The position numbers and the translations under genes were made by a program. From an uncultured Nocardioidaceae bacterium (lineage in GTDB: Bacteria; Actinomycetota; Actinomycetes; Propionibacteriales; Nocardioidaceae), in assembly GCA_902805845.1 (NCBI GenBank), contig CADCUI010000020.1, forward strand, positions 62,001 to 126,000: a stretch of 64,000 nucleotides of DNA, given 5' to 3'. The notes beneath the pieces are model-generated. The model searched no databases, was not told the origin of the DNA, and saw only the letters and a list, made by a program, of their open reading frames with translations. The stretch's first letter is position 1, and each line of letters begins with the position of its first letter. Of the stretch, positions 20,308 to 29,181 are shown one piece after another.

Positions 20308-21975
20308 TCAGCGGCGGCGTGGGAGGTCGCGGAACAGCGGCGGGAGGTACTTGACCATGAGCGTCGACCAGATCAAGTGGGTCAGCACCGGCGCCTGCAG
20401 CCCCCCGGAGGCGCGCCGCTGCAGCGCCCAGAGCAGCCCCATCGCCCCGGCCGCGAGAACCAGCGCAGGGTTGCGGGTCGGGACGGTCGCCAGGACGTAG
20501 ACAGCGGTCGTCTTCAGCACCGGGTCCGAGTCGCCGAACGCGGCGTAGACGGCGCCACGGAAGAAGATCTCCTCCCCCACCGCGTTGGCGAGCGCTGTCA
20601 GCAGCACCAGCGGCTCCTCACCCTCGTCGGCGAACTGCAGCACCGACGTCACCGCCCGGTCGAGCGGCGGGACGTGCTTGACCACCAGCCCGGCGGCGTA
20701 GAAGAACCCGAACCCGGCCACTCCGGTGGCGATCGGGGTGAGCACCGGCCGGCGTACCGTCCGGTCCTGGAACTGCACCCACCCGAGGTGCAGCGGCCCG
20801 GAGGCCAGCCCGCCGACCGCGTCGAGCGCGGCGACGCTGAGGGTGGTCGCATAGAACGCCCGCGAACCGGGCTTGGTCGAGAGTCCGGCCGCGAGCAGCG
20901 CCGCACCGACCACGGAGGTGCCGGCGACCACCCGACGGCGACGGCGCACCACGTCACGGGACTCGTCGTGCCGCACGGTCACCCGGTGCGCCAGCGACAT
21001 CGGCAGCCTGCCCCGGAGCCGGGCGAACCGGCCTGACGGCCGGTCCTGCGACGCTTCCCGCTCCGCGAGCGCGTCCTGCACGGCGTCGTCGAAGTCGCGC
21101 CGGTCGAAGGGGATGAGCCTGTGCAGGCTGTCGTCGTCGACCACCACCTCGTTGACCATCGAGTCCACGAGGGACCGACCGGCCTTGGTGTCGATGTCGG
21201 TGATGAGGCTGAGCCAGTGCGAGGACAGCCGGGGGGACAACAACGGCACCGGGAAGATCAGCAAGGGGCGCTCCTCGACCGCCGCCACCCTTCGCATCAT
21301 GTCGGAGTAGCGCAGCACCTCCGGGCCGCCGACCTCGAACGGCCGGCCGGCCGTCTCCGGAACGCCCAGCACCTGGACGAGGTAGCGCACCACGTCGCTG
21401 ACGGCGATCGGCTGCGTGCGCGTGGACACCCAGCGCGGCGTCACCATGAACGGCAGCCGTTCCACGAGCTGGCGAGTCATCTCCCAGGACAGCCCACCGT
21501 GGCCGATGACGATGCCGGCACGCAAGGTGGTCACCGGCACGCCACCCGACCCGAGCAGCTGCTCGACCTCCCGGCGGCTGCGCAGGTGCGGCGACAGCAC
21601 GTCGTCGTCCCTGCCGAGCCCGCCGAGGTAGACGATGCGTCGGACACCGGCCGCCGCCGCGGCAGCCCCGAACGCAGCAGCCGCCTCCGCGTCGAGCCGC
21701 TCGAACTCGGCAGAGGCCAGCGAGTGCACGAGGTAGTAGGCGGCCTCGCAGCCGGCAAGCGCGTCGGCGAGGGTGCCGGCGTCGTGGACGTCGCCGAAGA
21801 CCGCTTCGCCGACCCCGGCGTACGACTCGGGGTGCCGGGTCATCGCCACGACGTCGTGGCCGGCCTCGGCAAGGGCCGGGCACAGCCGGCGGCCCACGAA
21901 GCCGGACGCGCCGGCGACGAGCACCCGTCGGTACGCCGACGCATCGCTGGACGGGTCAGGAACGAGGGCGGTCAC
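20308..21975 (-). CDS. Fusion of an NmrA/SDR-type NAD(P)-binding domain with a CPBP-type membrane protease domain
   Basis: The 555-residue protein has two parts. Residues 15-310 are an atypical short-chain dehydrogenase fold with the dinucleotide motif VLVAGASGFVGRRL (18-31), like the NDUFA9/NmrA class that lacks a proper catalytic tetrad. After a basic linker, residues 350-545 contain five or six membrane helices with the CPBP (CaaX protease-like) signature EEIFFR (468-473) and a downstream H533 (LTHLIWS). The usual middle histidine motif (FxxxH) is not evident. It begins 4 bases after the response regulator stop, so it is probably co-transcribed with that two-component system. Substrate and cofactor are unknown. 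The domain combination is uncommon. Confidence 0.8.
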   Translation of the reverse strand: MTALVPDPSSDASAYRRVLVAGASGFVGRRLCPALAEAGHDVVAMTRHPESYAGVGEAVFGDVHDAGTLADALAGCEAAYYLVHSLASAEFERLDAEAAAAFGAAAAAAGVRRIVYLGGLGRDDDVLSPHLRSRREVEQLLGSGGVPVTTLRAGIVIGHGGLSWEMTRQLVERLPFMVTPRWVSTRTQPIAVSDVVRYLVQVLGVPETAGRPFEVGGPEVLRYSDMMRRVAAVEERPLLIFPVPLLSPRLSSHWLSLITDIDTKAGRSLVDSMVNEVVVDDDSLHRLIPFDRRDFDDAVQDALAEREASQDRPSGRFARLRGRLPMSLAHRVTVRHDESRDVVRRRRRVVAGTSVVGAALLAAGLSTKPGSRAFYATTLSVAALDAVGGLASGPLHLGWVQFQDRTVRRPVLTPIATGVAGFGFFYAAGLVVKHVPPLDRAVTSVLQFADEGEEPLVLLTALANAVGEEIFFRGAVYAAFGDSDPVLKTTAVYVLATVPTRNPALVLAAGAMGLLWALQRRASGGLQAPVLTHLIWSTLMVKYLPPLFRDLPRRR

Positions 21976-21979
21976 TTCC

Positions 21980-22615
21980 TCAAAGTAGCCGCCGGTCCAC
22001 AGCCCACCGGGTGAGCTCGTGGCGCGAGGAGAGCTGCAGCTTGCGGAGCACGCTGGACACGTGGGTCTCGACGGTCTTCACCGAGATGAAGAGCGTGGAG
22101 GCGACCTCCTTGTAGGCGTACCCGCGCGCGATCAGCCGCATCACCTCCCGTTCCCGCTCGCTGAGCCGGTCCAGGTCCTCGTCGACCTGCGCCACCTCGA
22201 TCGAGCCGGCGAACGCGTCGAGGACGAAGCCGGCCAGCCGCGGGGAGAAGACGGCGTCGCCGGTGGCCACCCGGTCGATCGCGTCGACGAGCTCCGCTCC
22301 GGTGATCGACTTGGTGACGTAGCCACGCGCCCCGGCGCGGATCGTCCCGATGACGTCCTCCGCCGCGTCCGAGACCGAGAGGGCGAGGAAGCGGGTGGTC
22401 GGCACCGTGGCCGCGATCCGGCGCATGACCTCGCCACCGCCACCGCCGGGCAGGTGCACGTCGAGAAGGACGACCTCGGGCCGGAACCGGCCGATGGCCG
22501 AGACCGCGCTGTCCACGTCCTCTGCCTCGGCCAGCACCTCGACCTGTCCGGAGAGCTCCGACCGGACCCCCGCCCTGAACATCGCGTGGTCGTCCACGAT
22601 CACCACGGTCCTCAT
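21980..22615 (-). CDS. LuxR/NarL-type response regulator
   Basis: The 211-residue protein has a receiver domain (acidic D8-D9, phosphoacceptor D52 in LLDVHLPGG, the conserved lysine in RGYVTKSITG near 105) and a LuxR helix-turn-helix at about 148-205 (LSEREREVMRLIARG ... ISVKTVETHVSSVL). ATG 22615 overlaps the histidine kinase stop as ATGA, so kinase and regulator are made together. The partner kinase has a PspC sensor domain, which suggests a response to membrane or cell-envelope stress; the divergent PspC gene at 24087 is a likely target. Confidence 0.95.
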   Translation of the reverse strand: MRTVVIVDDHAMFRAGVRSELSGQVEVLAEAEDVDSAVSAIGRFRPEVVLLDVHLPGGGGGEVMRRIAATVPTTRFLALSVSDAAEDVIGTIRAGARGYVTKSITGAELVDAIDRVATGDAVFSPRLAGFVLDAFAGSIEVAQVDEDLDRLSEREREVMRLIARGYAYKEVASTLFISVKTVETHVSSVLRKLQLSSRHELTRWAVDRRLL

Positions 22616-23895
22616 GTGCGGTCCCCTTCCCGGTGGCCGGCGAGCGGGAGCGACAGCCGGACCTCGGTGCCCTGTCCAGGCGTCGAGCTCACCGTGGCAC
22701 TGCCACCGTGGCGTCGCATCCGCTCGAGAATGCTGTTGCGCACGCCGAGGCGGTCCGCGGGCACGTTCGAGGGGTCGAAGCCCCGGCCACGGTCCCGCAC
22801 GAACACCTCCACCTGGTCGCGCGCCGCCTCTGCGTAGACGTCCACCTTGGCTGCCCCCGAGTGCCGCGCGGCGTTGACCACAGCCTCGCGGGCGGCCGCG
22901 ACCAGGGCGCGGACCGGCTCGGTCTCCGGCGCGTCCCCCACCGTGACCACCTCGACCGGTACGCCGTGCGCGTCCTCGGCCTCTGCCGCGGCGGTCCGGA
23001 CCGCGCCGACCAGGGTGGAGGCCGCCGACTGCTCGGCCTCGCCGTACATCCATCGCCGGAGGTCCCGCTCCTGCGCACGCGCCAGCCGCGTGACGTGGCC
23101 GGCGTCCCCGGCGCTCTTCTGGATGAGCGCGAGGGTCTGCAGCACCGAGTCGTGGAGGTGAGCCGCCACGTCGGCCCGCTCCTGCGAGCGGATGCGTGCC
23201 GCCCGCTCGGCGGTGAGGTCGGAGAGGATCCGCGTCAGCCACGGGCCGAGGGTCAGGGCGATGCCGACGACCCCCAGGGCCCCTGCGAGGACGACGTCGA
23301 GCGCCGCGGCGACCCGACCGGTACGGGCCGCGAAGAGCAGCAGCGCGACGACCAGGAGCCCGACGCCGGTGGCGAGCCTCGCCCAGGCGGCGGCGCCTCC
23401 GCCGCCGAGGAACACCTGCCGCACGTCGACCCGGCCGGAGCTGTCCAGCCAGCGCTCACGCTGCGCCTCGTCGGCCTGGCGCCAGAGCACCACCACGCCC
23501 CCGACGGCCAGCACCACGGGCCAGAAGGCGAAGGGCCTGCCCACGAAGGCCTCCAGCAGCCCGAAGAGCCCCACCACCGCCACCCCGGCCGCCACCAGGA
23601 CGCCGCGGTCGCGCAGCCGGCGCCGTCGCCCCGGGCGCAGCCCCCGCCGGGTCGCGGAGTCCAGGCCGGGGCTCCGTTCCTCGGAGTACGTCTCCAGCGG
23701 CAGCGTCAGCCACAGACCGGCGTACAGCAGCGGCCCGAAGCCGACCACGCTGGTGAGGAGGAAGAACATGCGGACGAGGGTCGGGTCGACCCCGAGGTGG
23801 GCACCGAGACCTCCGGCCACCCCACCCAGGTAGGCGTCGTCCGCGCTTCGCCTGGCCCGACGGAGCTGGTGCGGCACGGGACCCGAAGTACTCAT
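22612..23895 (-). CDS. PspC-domain sensor histidine kinase
   Basis: The 427-residue kinase starts with a PspC domain (about 12-70, DAYLGGVAGGLGAHLGVDP), followed by five further hydrophobic helices up to residue 220, and a HisKA_3 dimerisation domain with phosphoacceptor H248 in HLHDSVLQTLALIQ. The ATPase lobe shows EAVVNAARHSGA (N-box), DRGRGFDP and GLRNS-like GVRNSILERM, and GQGTEVRLSL. The ATG at 23895 is preferred; the frame extends upstream, but only through the repeat-rich promoter. PspC kinases usually monitor membrane integrity in actinobacteria. It is divergent from the PspC protein at 24087 and overlaps its regulator gene. Confidence 0.93.
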   Translation of the reverse strand: MSTSGPVPHQLRRARRSADDAYLGGVAGGLGAHLGVDPTLVRMFFLLTSVVGFGPLLYAGLWLTLPLETYSEERSPGLDSATRRGLRPGRRRRLRDRGVLVAAGVAVVGLFGLLEAFVGRPFAFWPVVLAVGGVVVLWRQADEAQRERWLDSSGRVDVRQVFLGGGGAAAWARLATGVGLLVVALLLFAARTGRVAAALDVVLAGALGVVGIALTLGPWLTRILSDLTAERAARIRSQERADVAAHLHDSVLQTLALIQKSAGDAGHVTRLARAQERDLRRWMYGEAEQSAASTLVGAVRTAAAEAEDAHGVPVEVVTVGDAPETEPVRALVAAAREAVVNAARHSGAAKVDVYAEAARDQVEVFVRDRGRGFDPSNVPADRLGVRNSILERMRRHGGSATVSSTPGQGTEVRLSLPLAGHREGDRT

Positions 23896-23940
23896 CGTGC
23901 TCTCATCGTCACACGCCGTGGCGACGCCACCCATGAGGCA

Positions 23941-23998
23941 GGACCCTGACTGGACCCCTGAAACGGACCCCTGGACGGACCCCGGAACGGACCCCTGG
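23941..23998. promoter_or_regulatory. Five GGACCCC boxes between the divergent PspC genes
   Basis: GGACCC boxes start at 23941, 23952, 23965, 23977 and 23989, spaced 11-13 bp, which places them on roughly the same face of the helix. They fill the gap between the kinase start (23895) and the PspC protein start (24087). An array like this suits cooperative binding of the local LuxR-type regulator, though a simple tandem repeat is also possible. Confidence 0.5.
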
Positions 23999-24086
23999 CA
24001 GCACTCTGCGACCTGGCGCACGACCAGGGGACGACCAGGGCCGTCCCTGATGGTGCGCCGGTGCCCGACCCCTCCAGGCTGGAGCC

Positions 24087-25283
24087 ATGACAGAGACCCC
24101 TCCCCAGACCTCACCGGGCTGGAACACCGAGCACCTCAAGGACTACCGCGGCCTGCGCCGTGACCGTCTCGACCGCAAGGTCGCGGGCGTGGCCGGCGGT
24201 CTGGGACGCCACCTCGACGTGGACCCGACGATCGTGCGGGTGCTCTTCGTCGTGCTGACGCTCTTCGGCGGCGCCGGCCTCCTGCTGTACGTCGTGCTGT
24301 GGCTGCTGGTCCCCGAGCAGGGCAGCGAGCGGACCGTCCTGCGCACCAAGGACTCGACCCGCAACGTGCTCCTCATCGCCGCGCTCGTCGTCGCCTTCCT
24401 CATCGCCGTCGGCGACAGCCTGTGGGACTACCACGTCCCCTGGCTGGTTGCCGGCATCGTCCTGGTGGCGGTGCTGGTCACGCGCGACCGGCGGGGCACG
24501 CCAGCCGGCGGGCCACCAGGACCGACACCAGGAGCTGCGGCGCCGCCGCCACCTCCTGCTCCGCGGTCGGGCCCGCAGGGGGACGTCCAGCCGGATCTCC
24601 CGCCGGATGCCGACCACACTGCCCCGCTGCCGACCGCCGCGTGGTACCCGCCGCCCGACGTGCCCTCGCGGCCCCCCAAGACCGGGCCGCTCCTCTTCGC
24701 CCCCACCCTCGCGCTGCTCGCCCTCGCCCTCGGCGTCCTCGGCCTGTACGACGTGTCGGGCGGCTCGGTCACGGACGCGGCCTACCCCGCGCTGGCCCTC
24801 GCCGTCACGGGTCTCATGCTCGTGGTGGGCGCCTTCGTGGGCCGTCCCGGCGGGCTCATCCTGCTGGGCCTCGTGACCACGGTGGTCCTGGTGGTCACCG
24901 CGATCGGGCGGCCGACCTACGACGGTCAGCGGGACCTGGTGGTGCGCCCCACGAGCTCCGCGCAGGTCGCGGCCAGCTACGAGGTGCCGGCGGGGCGTAT
25001 CGAGCTGGACCTGACCAGGATCAGAGACGTGGAGGGGCTGGACGGGCGGACGATCGACCTCAGCGGCAACGCCGGTGAGATCGTCGTCATCGTCCCTCGG
25101 GACGTCGATGTGTCCTACGACGCCGAGGTGCACTTCGGGGGCGCCGTCGACACGCCCACCACCAGCCGCGACGGCTGGGGCACGACGGTCACCTCCCAGC
25201 TGAGCGCCACGGGCACGCCGGCGGCCCAGCTGGACCTCGATGTCGACCTGGAGTTCGGGCACATCGAGCTGGTGCAGCGATGA
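24087..25283 (+). CDS. PspC-domain membrane protein with LiaF-like C-terminal domain
   Basis: The 398-residue protein has a PspC domain (about 20-80: RKVAGVAGGLGRHLDVDPTI), two further helices up to 130, a Pro/Ala-rich cytoplasmic linker (130-205), three more helices (205-280) and a C-terminal beta-rich domain (about 285-398) of the LiaF/VraT cell-envelope response type (repeating hydrophobic pattern, ending DVDLEFGHIELVQR). It faces the PspC kinase across 190 bp. By analogy with LiaF it may restrain or tune that kinase. The next small gene overlaps by ATGA. Confidence 0.88.
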   Translation: MTETPPQTSPGWNTEHLKDYRGLRRDRLDRKVAGVAGGLGRHLDVDPTIVRVLFVVLTLFGGAGLLLYVVLWLLVPEQGSERTVLRTKDSTRNVLLIAALVVAFLIAVGDSLWDYHVPWLVAGIVLVAVLVTRDRRGTPAGGPPGPTPGAAAPPPPPAPRSGPQGDVQPDLPPDADHTAPLPTAAWYPPPDVPSRPPKTGPLLFAPTLALLALALGVLGLYDVSGGSVTDAAYPALALAVTGLMLVVGAFVGRPGGLILLGLVTTVVLVVTAIGRPTYDGQRDLVVRPTSSAQVAASYEVPAGRIELDLTRIRDVEGLDGRTIDLSGNAGEIVVIVPRDVDVSYDAEVHFGGAVDTPTTSRDGWGTTVTSQLSATGTPAAQLDLDVDLEFGHIELVQR

Positions 25284-25501
25284 GGACGCACGCGGTGAAC
25301 GTCACTCATCTGGTCCTCGGACTGGTGTTCCTGGGCGTCGCCGGCACCTGGGCGCTGTCGGCGAGCGGGGCGGTCGAGCTGGAGGCGCGGTGGGTGCTTC
25401 CCCTGGTGCTGGTGCTGGCCGGGGGGGCCGGCCTGGTGGCCGCCACGGCCAAGACGATGCGCCGCCCGCAGGCCCTCGAGGAGGCCGATCCACCGGTGTG
25501 A
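25280..25501 (+). CDS. Small two-helix membrane protein
   Basis: This 73-residue protein has two membrane helices (about 8-28 and 37-55) and a short charged tail (KTMRRPQALEEADPPV). It starts within the stop of the PspC gene (ATGA) and is followed directly by a strong hairpin, so the two make a bicistronic unit. I do not recognise a named family; small proteins of this build are common partners of PspC/LiaF-type membrane sensors in actinobacteria, which is an inference from position. Confidence 0.8.
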   Translation: MRTHAVNVTHLVLGLVFLGVAGTWALSASGAVELEARWVLPLVLVLAGGAGLVAATAKTMRRPQALEEADPPV

Positions 25502-25508
25502 CCAGCGC

Positions 25509-25543
25509 GACCGCGGCGAGCCGGAAAACGGCTCGCCGCGGTC
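25509..25543 (+). terminator. 15-bp perfect stem-loop after the PspC operon
   Basis: GACCGCGGCGAGCCG and its exact reverse complement are separated by the five-base loop GAAAA. It begins 8 bases after the stop of the small membrane protein gene and ends before the ABC transporter start at 25569. It is an intrinsic-type terminator without a clear U-tract. Confidence 0.8.
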
Positions 25544-25568
25544 TCGTGTGCTGTCTAGTCTGGGCGGA

Positions 25569-27278
25569 ATGCGCCGCCTGCCCCTCGACCACCCCGGCGT
25601 CGCCGACCACCGGAGTCCGGGGCGGTTCCTCTGGTGGCTCGTCGTGCAGCAGCGCGTCGGGTTGCTGGGCGCCGTGGTCACCGGCATCATCTCCATGCTC
25701 GGGCAGGCGGTCACCCCGGCGATCATCGGGCTCGCGATCGACCGGGGGGTCGCGGCCAAGGACACCGCGGAGCTCTTGCAGCTGGGCGCGCTGATGTTCG
25801 CCGTCGGGGTCGTCTCGACGGTGGCCGGCATCATGCGGCACCGCTTCAACGTCGCCAACTGGCTCGACGCCGCCTACCGCGTGGTGCAGCTGGTCACCCG
25901 ACAGGCCGTCGACCTGGGTTCGACGCTGCCCAAGAGGGTGGCGACCGGCGAGGTGGTGGCGATCGGCAACAACGACCTGTCCCACGTCGGCAACGCGATG
26001 GAGATCACCGGCCGCGCCGCCGGAGCAGCCGTCTCGTTCGTGGCGGTGGCACTCCTTCTCCTCAACACCTCGGTGACGCTCGGCCTGGTCGTGCTCATCG
26101 GCGTACCGCTGCTGGTGCTCGGCCTCACCCCGATGCTGAAGCCGTTGCAGCGGCGGAACCTGCAGCACCGCGAGATGATGGGACACCTGTCGAACTCCGC
26201 CTCCGACATCGTGGCCGGTCTCCGGGTCCTGCGAGGCATCGGTGGTGAGCGGGTCTTCCACGCCCGCTACCGCGGCGAGTCCCAGCAGGTGCGCGAGGCC
26301 GGCGTGCAGGTCGGCCGGCTCCAGTCCGTCCTGGACGCGGCTCAGGTGGGGCTGCCGGGCATCTTCGTGGTCCTGGTCGTGTGGCTGGGCGCTCGCTTCG
26401 CGGTGCAGGGCACGATCTCGGTCGGCGAGCTGGTCGCCTTCTACGGCTACGCGGCGTTCCTCATGCTGCCGCTGCGCACCGCGACCGAGGCCGTCAACAA
26501 GTGGATCCGCGCGTTCGTCGCCGCCGGCCGCATCTGCCGGGTGCTGTCCCTCCGTCCCGAGCTGGGCGACCCGGCCGACGCCGCGGCTGAGCCGCCGGTG
26601 GGCTCCGACCTGGTCGACGTCCAGAGCGGGCTGCGGGTCAGGGCGGGTCGGGTGACCGCGCTGGTCTCGGAGCGGTCCGAGGAGACCGCGGTGCTCGCCG
26701 ACCGGCTGGGCCGCTACCTGCCGGGCGACGTGCGCTGGGGCGACGTTCCGCTCGAGCGGCTCCCTCGCGAGGCGGTACGCCGTCGCATCCTGGTCTCCGA
26801 CGCCAACAGCACCCTGTTCTCCGGCGAGCTCGCCGCTCAGCTGGACCTGCGCGGCCACGGACCCGAGAGCGTCAGCACGGCGCTGCACGCCGCCTCCGCC
26901 GAGGACGTCCTCGAGGCGCTGCCCGACGGGCTCGGCACGCGGGTCGCCGAGCGGGGGCGTTCCTTCTCCGGCGGCCAGCGACAGCGGCTGGTGCTGGCCC
27001 GCGCGCTCGCCGCGGACCCGGAGGTGCTCGTGCTGGTCGAGCCGACCTCCGCGGTGGATGCCCACACCGAGGCGCGCATCGCCGACCGGATGCGGGCCCG
27101 GCGGGCGGGGCGGACCACGGTGGTCACGACCACGAGCCCCCTGCTGCTCGACCGCGCCGACGAGGTCGCGTTCCTCGAGGCCGGTCGGGTGGTGGCCGTG
27201 GGCCGTCACCGCGACCTGCTGCAGGAGGTGCCGGCGTACCGGCACGTGGTCGTCCGTGAGGAGGAGGTGTACCAGTGA
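25569..27278 (+). CDS. ABC exporter half-transporter with degenerate ATP site
   Basis: The 569-residue protein has a six-helix ABC exporter membrane domain (about 15-325) and a nucleotide-binding domain (340-569). The NBD keeps a canonical signature FSGGQRQR (about 466-473) but has lost the Walker A P-loop: the equivalent segment reads ALVSERSEETA (about 364-374). The Q-loop position is VSDANSTLF without Gln, Walker B ends LVLVEPTS with Val for Asp, and the H-loop reads TTTSPLL without His. Its own nucleotide pocket should not hydrolyse ATP, but its signature can complete the partner's site. The next gene overlaps by four bases and encodes the complementary half. ATG 25569 is preferred over a GTG at 25548. 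Confidence 0.93.
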   Translation: MRRLPLDHPGVADHRSPGRFLWWLVVQQRVGLLGAVVTGIISMLGQAVTPAIIGLAIDRGVAAKDTAELLQLGALMFAVGVVSTVAGIMRHRFNVANWLDAAYRVVQLVTRQAVDLGSTLPKRVATGEVVAIGNNDLSHVGNAMEITGRAAGAAVSFVAVALLLLNTSVTLGLVVLIGVPLLVLGLTPMLKPLQRRNLQHREMMGHLSNSASDIVAGLRVLRGIGGERVFHARYRGESQQVREAGVQVGRLQSVLDAAQVGLPGIFVVLVVWLGARFAVQGTISVGELVAFYGYAAFLMLPLRTATEAVNKWIRAFVAAGRICRVLSLRPELGDPADAAAEPPVGSDLVDVQSGLRVRAGRVTALVSERSEETAVLADRLGRYLPGDVRWGDVPLERLPREAVRRRILVSDANSTLFSGELAAQLDLRGHGPESVSTALHAASAEDVLEALPDGLGTRVAERGRSFSGGQRQRLVLARALAADPEVLVLVEPTSAVDAHTEARIADRMRARRAGRTTVVTTTSPLLLDRADEVAFLEAGRVVAVGRHRDLLQEVPAYRHVVVREEEVYQ

Positions 27279-29017
27279 GCACCACGCTGCCGGTCGCCGA
27301 CAGCCGTCAGGTGCGCCAGGCCCTGCGCGCGATGGTCCGGCGCCACCGGAGGGCGCTGGGCGTGACCCTGTTCCTGCACTGCGCCGCCGCGCTCGCCGGC
27401 GTCGTCGCCCCCCGGCTGCTCGGCGACATCGTCGAGGCGGTGCAGAGCGGCACCACCACGGGCCACATCGACCGGCTGGCGTTGCTCATCGCCGGCGCGC
27501 TGGTCCTGCAGACCCTGCTCACCCGGGCGGCGTCGTACCGCTCCCTGGTCCTCGGCGAGCAGGTGCTGGCCGAGGTGCGGGAGGGGTTCGTGTCCGACGC
27601 CCTGGGCCTCCCGCTCGGCGTCGTCGAGTCGGCCGGCAGCGGAGACCTGCTCACCCGCACCTCGCGGGACGTGGAGCAGCTCGGCTGGTCGGTGCGCTGG
27701 GCGGTGCCTCAGTGGGTGACCGCGCTGATCACCGCGGTGTTCGTGACCGGCGCCGCGCTGGCGGTGGGGCTCTGGGTCGCGGTGCCGCTGCTGCTGGGCG
27801 CCCCGGCGCTGGCGGTGGGACTGCGCTGGTACCTGCGGCGGGCCAAGGACGGCTACCTGGCCGAGAACGCGTCCTACTCCCGCATCAACGCCACGCTCAC
27901 CGAGACGGTCGAGGGCGCCCGCACCGTCGAGGCGCTCGGGATGGTCGACGAACGGATCCGGCGTACCGACGGCGACATCGCGCACTCCTTCGCCGCCGAG
28001 CGCTACACGCTGTTCCTGCGGACGGTGTTCTTCCCCAGCGTCGAGGTGGCGTCCTACCTGCTGCCGGGCGTGGCGACGCTGCTCTTCGGCGGCTGGCTCT
28101 ACACCCGTGGCGAGGTGTCGCTCGGCGACGTGACCGCGGCGACGCTCTACGTGCAGATGCTGGTCGACCCCGTGGACCGCGTGGTCATGATCCTCGACGA
28201 GTTCCAGGTCGGGGCGGCCTCGCTGGCCCGCCTGCTCGGCGTCGACCTCGTCCCGGAGGACCGGGTCGCGACCGGGCGGAGGCCGCACGGTGAGGCGATC
28301 GAGGCGGAGGACGTGCGGTTCTCCTACGTCGAGGGTCGCGACGTGCTGCACGGGGTGGACCTGGCGGTCGGGGTCGGAGAGCGGCTGGCGATGGTCGGGC
28401 CGTCCGGGGCCGGCAAGTCGACGCTGGGCCGGCTGCTCGCCGGCATCCACCCGCCGGGTGGCGGGTCGGTGACCGTGGGCGGCGTGGGGCTCACCGAGCT
28501 GCCGCTGACCGACCTGCGGCGCCACGTCGCGCTGGTGACCCAGGAGCACCACATCTTCGTGGGGACGATCCGGGAGAACCTGGCGCTCGCCGCGGACGGC
28601 CTGGCCGGCGACGATCAGCTGCAGGCCGCCCTCGGGGCGGTCGACGCCGCCGAGTGGGTGGCCGCCCTTCCCGAGGGCCTGGACACCGTGGTGGGATCCG
28701 GCGGCCGCGCCCTGACACCGGCGCAGGCACAGCAGCTGGCGCTGGCACGGCTGGTGCTGGCCGACCCGCACACGTTGGTCCTCGACGAGGCGACCTCGCT
28801 CATCGACCCGCGGTCCGCGCGCCACCTGGAGCGGTCGCTCGCGGCGGTGCTCGAGGGCCGCACGGTCATCGCGATCGCCCACCGGCTGTTCTCGGCACAC
28901 GACGCCGACCGGGTCGCGGTCGTGGAGGACGGCCGGATCACCGAGCTCGGCTCGCACGACGAGCTGGTCACCCGCGGCGGCTCCTACGCCGCGCTGTGGG
29001 ACTCCTGGCACGCCTGA
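27275..29017 (+). CDS. ABC exporter half-transporter with intact ATP site
   Basis: The 580-residue partner has six membrane helices (about 25-315) and a nucleotide-binding domain with Walker A GPSGAGKST (375-383), Q-loop Q423, Walker B TLVLDEATS (500-508) and H-loop H536 (AIAHRL). Its signature motif is broken: ALTPAQAQQ stands where LSGGQ is expected (479-487). Paired with the preceding protein, one composite site (this Walker A plus partner signature) is fully canonical and the other fully degenerate. Such asymmetric heterodimers export drugs, lipids or peptides; the substrate is unknown. GTG at 27275 overlaps the previous stop. The gene ends before an array of palindromic repeats. Confidence 0.95.
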   Translation: MSTTLPVADSRQVRQALRAMVRRHRRALGVTLFLHCAAALAGVVAPRLLGDIVEAVQSGTTTGHIDRLALLIAGALVLQTLLTRAASYRSLVLGEQVLAEVREGFVSDALGLPLGVVESAGSGDLLTRTSRDVEQLGWSVRWAVPQWVTALITAVFVTGAALAVGLWVAVPLLLGAPALAVGLRWYLRRAKDGYLAENASYSRINATLTETVEGARTVEALGMVDERIRRTDGDIAHSFAAERYTLFLRTVFFPSVEVASYLLPGVATLLFGGWLYTRGEVSLGDVTAATLYVQMLVDPVDRVVMILDEFQVGAASLARLLGVDLVPEDRVATGRRPHGEAIEAEDVRFSYVEGRDVLHGVDLAVGVGERLAMVGPSGAGKSTLGRLLAGIHPPGGGSVTVGGVGLTELPLTDLRRHVALVTQEHHIFVGTIRENLALAADGLAGDDQLQAALGAVDAAEWVAALPEGLDTVVGSGGRALTPAQAQQLALARLVLADPHTLVLDEATSLIDPRSARHLERSLAAVLEGRTVIAIAHRLFSAHDADRVAVVEDGRITELGSHDELVTRGGSYAALWDSWHA

Positions 29018-29049
29018 GCACGCCCAGCCGCCCGGTCACGGCCGGAAAC

Positions 29050-29171
29050 CCGCGCACCGGTGCGCGGTTGTCGCTCCGTCCGACGACGTGGGGGGTGATT
29101 TCCGCGCACCGGTGCGCGGTTGTCGCTCCGTCCGACGACGTGGGGGGTGATTTCCGCGCACCGGTGCGCGG
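29050..29171. repeat. Three palindromic repeats with a 52-bp period downstream of the DUF559 gene
   Basis: The perfect 18-bp palindrome CCGCGCACCGGTGCGCGG occurs at 29050-29067, 29102-29119 and 29154-29171, exactly 52 bp apart. The 34 bases between the first and second copies are repeated exactly between the second and third. The array fills the gap between the convergent ABC exporter gene and the DUF559 gene. Variants of the same palindrome with the same 52-bp spacing occur at 30218-30284, on the other side of that gene. Confidence 0.9.
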
Positions 29172-29181
29172 GTGTGGCGCG

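Noticed and set aside
29050-29171. Possible CRISPR array
   Set aside because: The spacers between the palindromes are identical rather than unique, there are only three units, and no cas genes are present.
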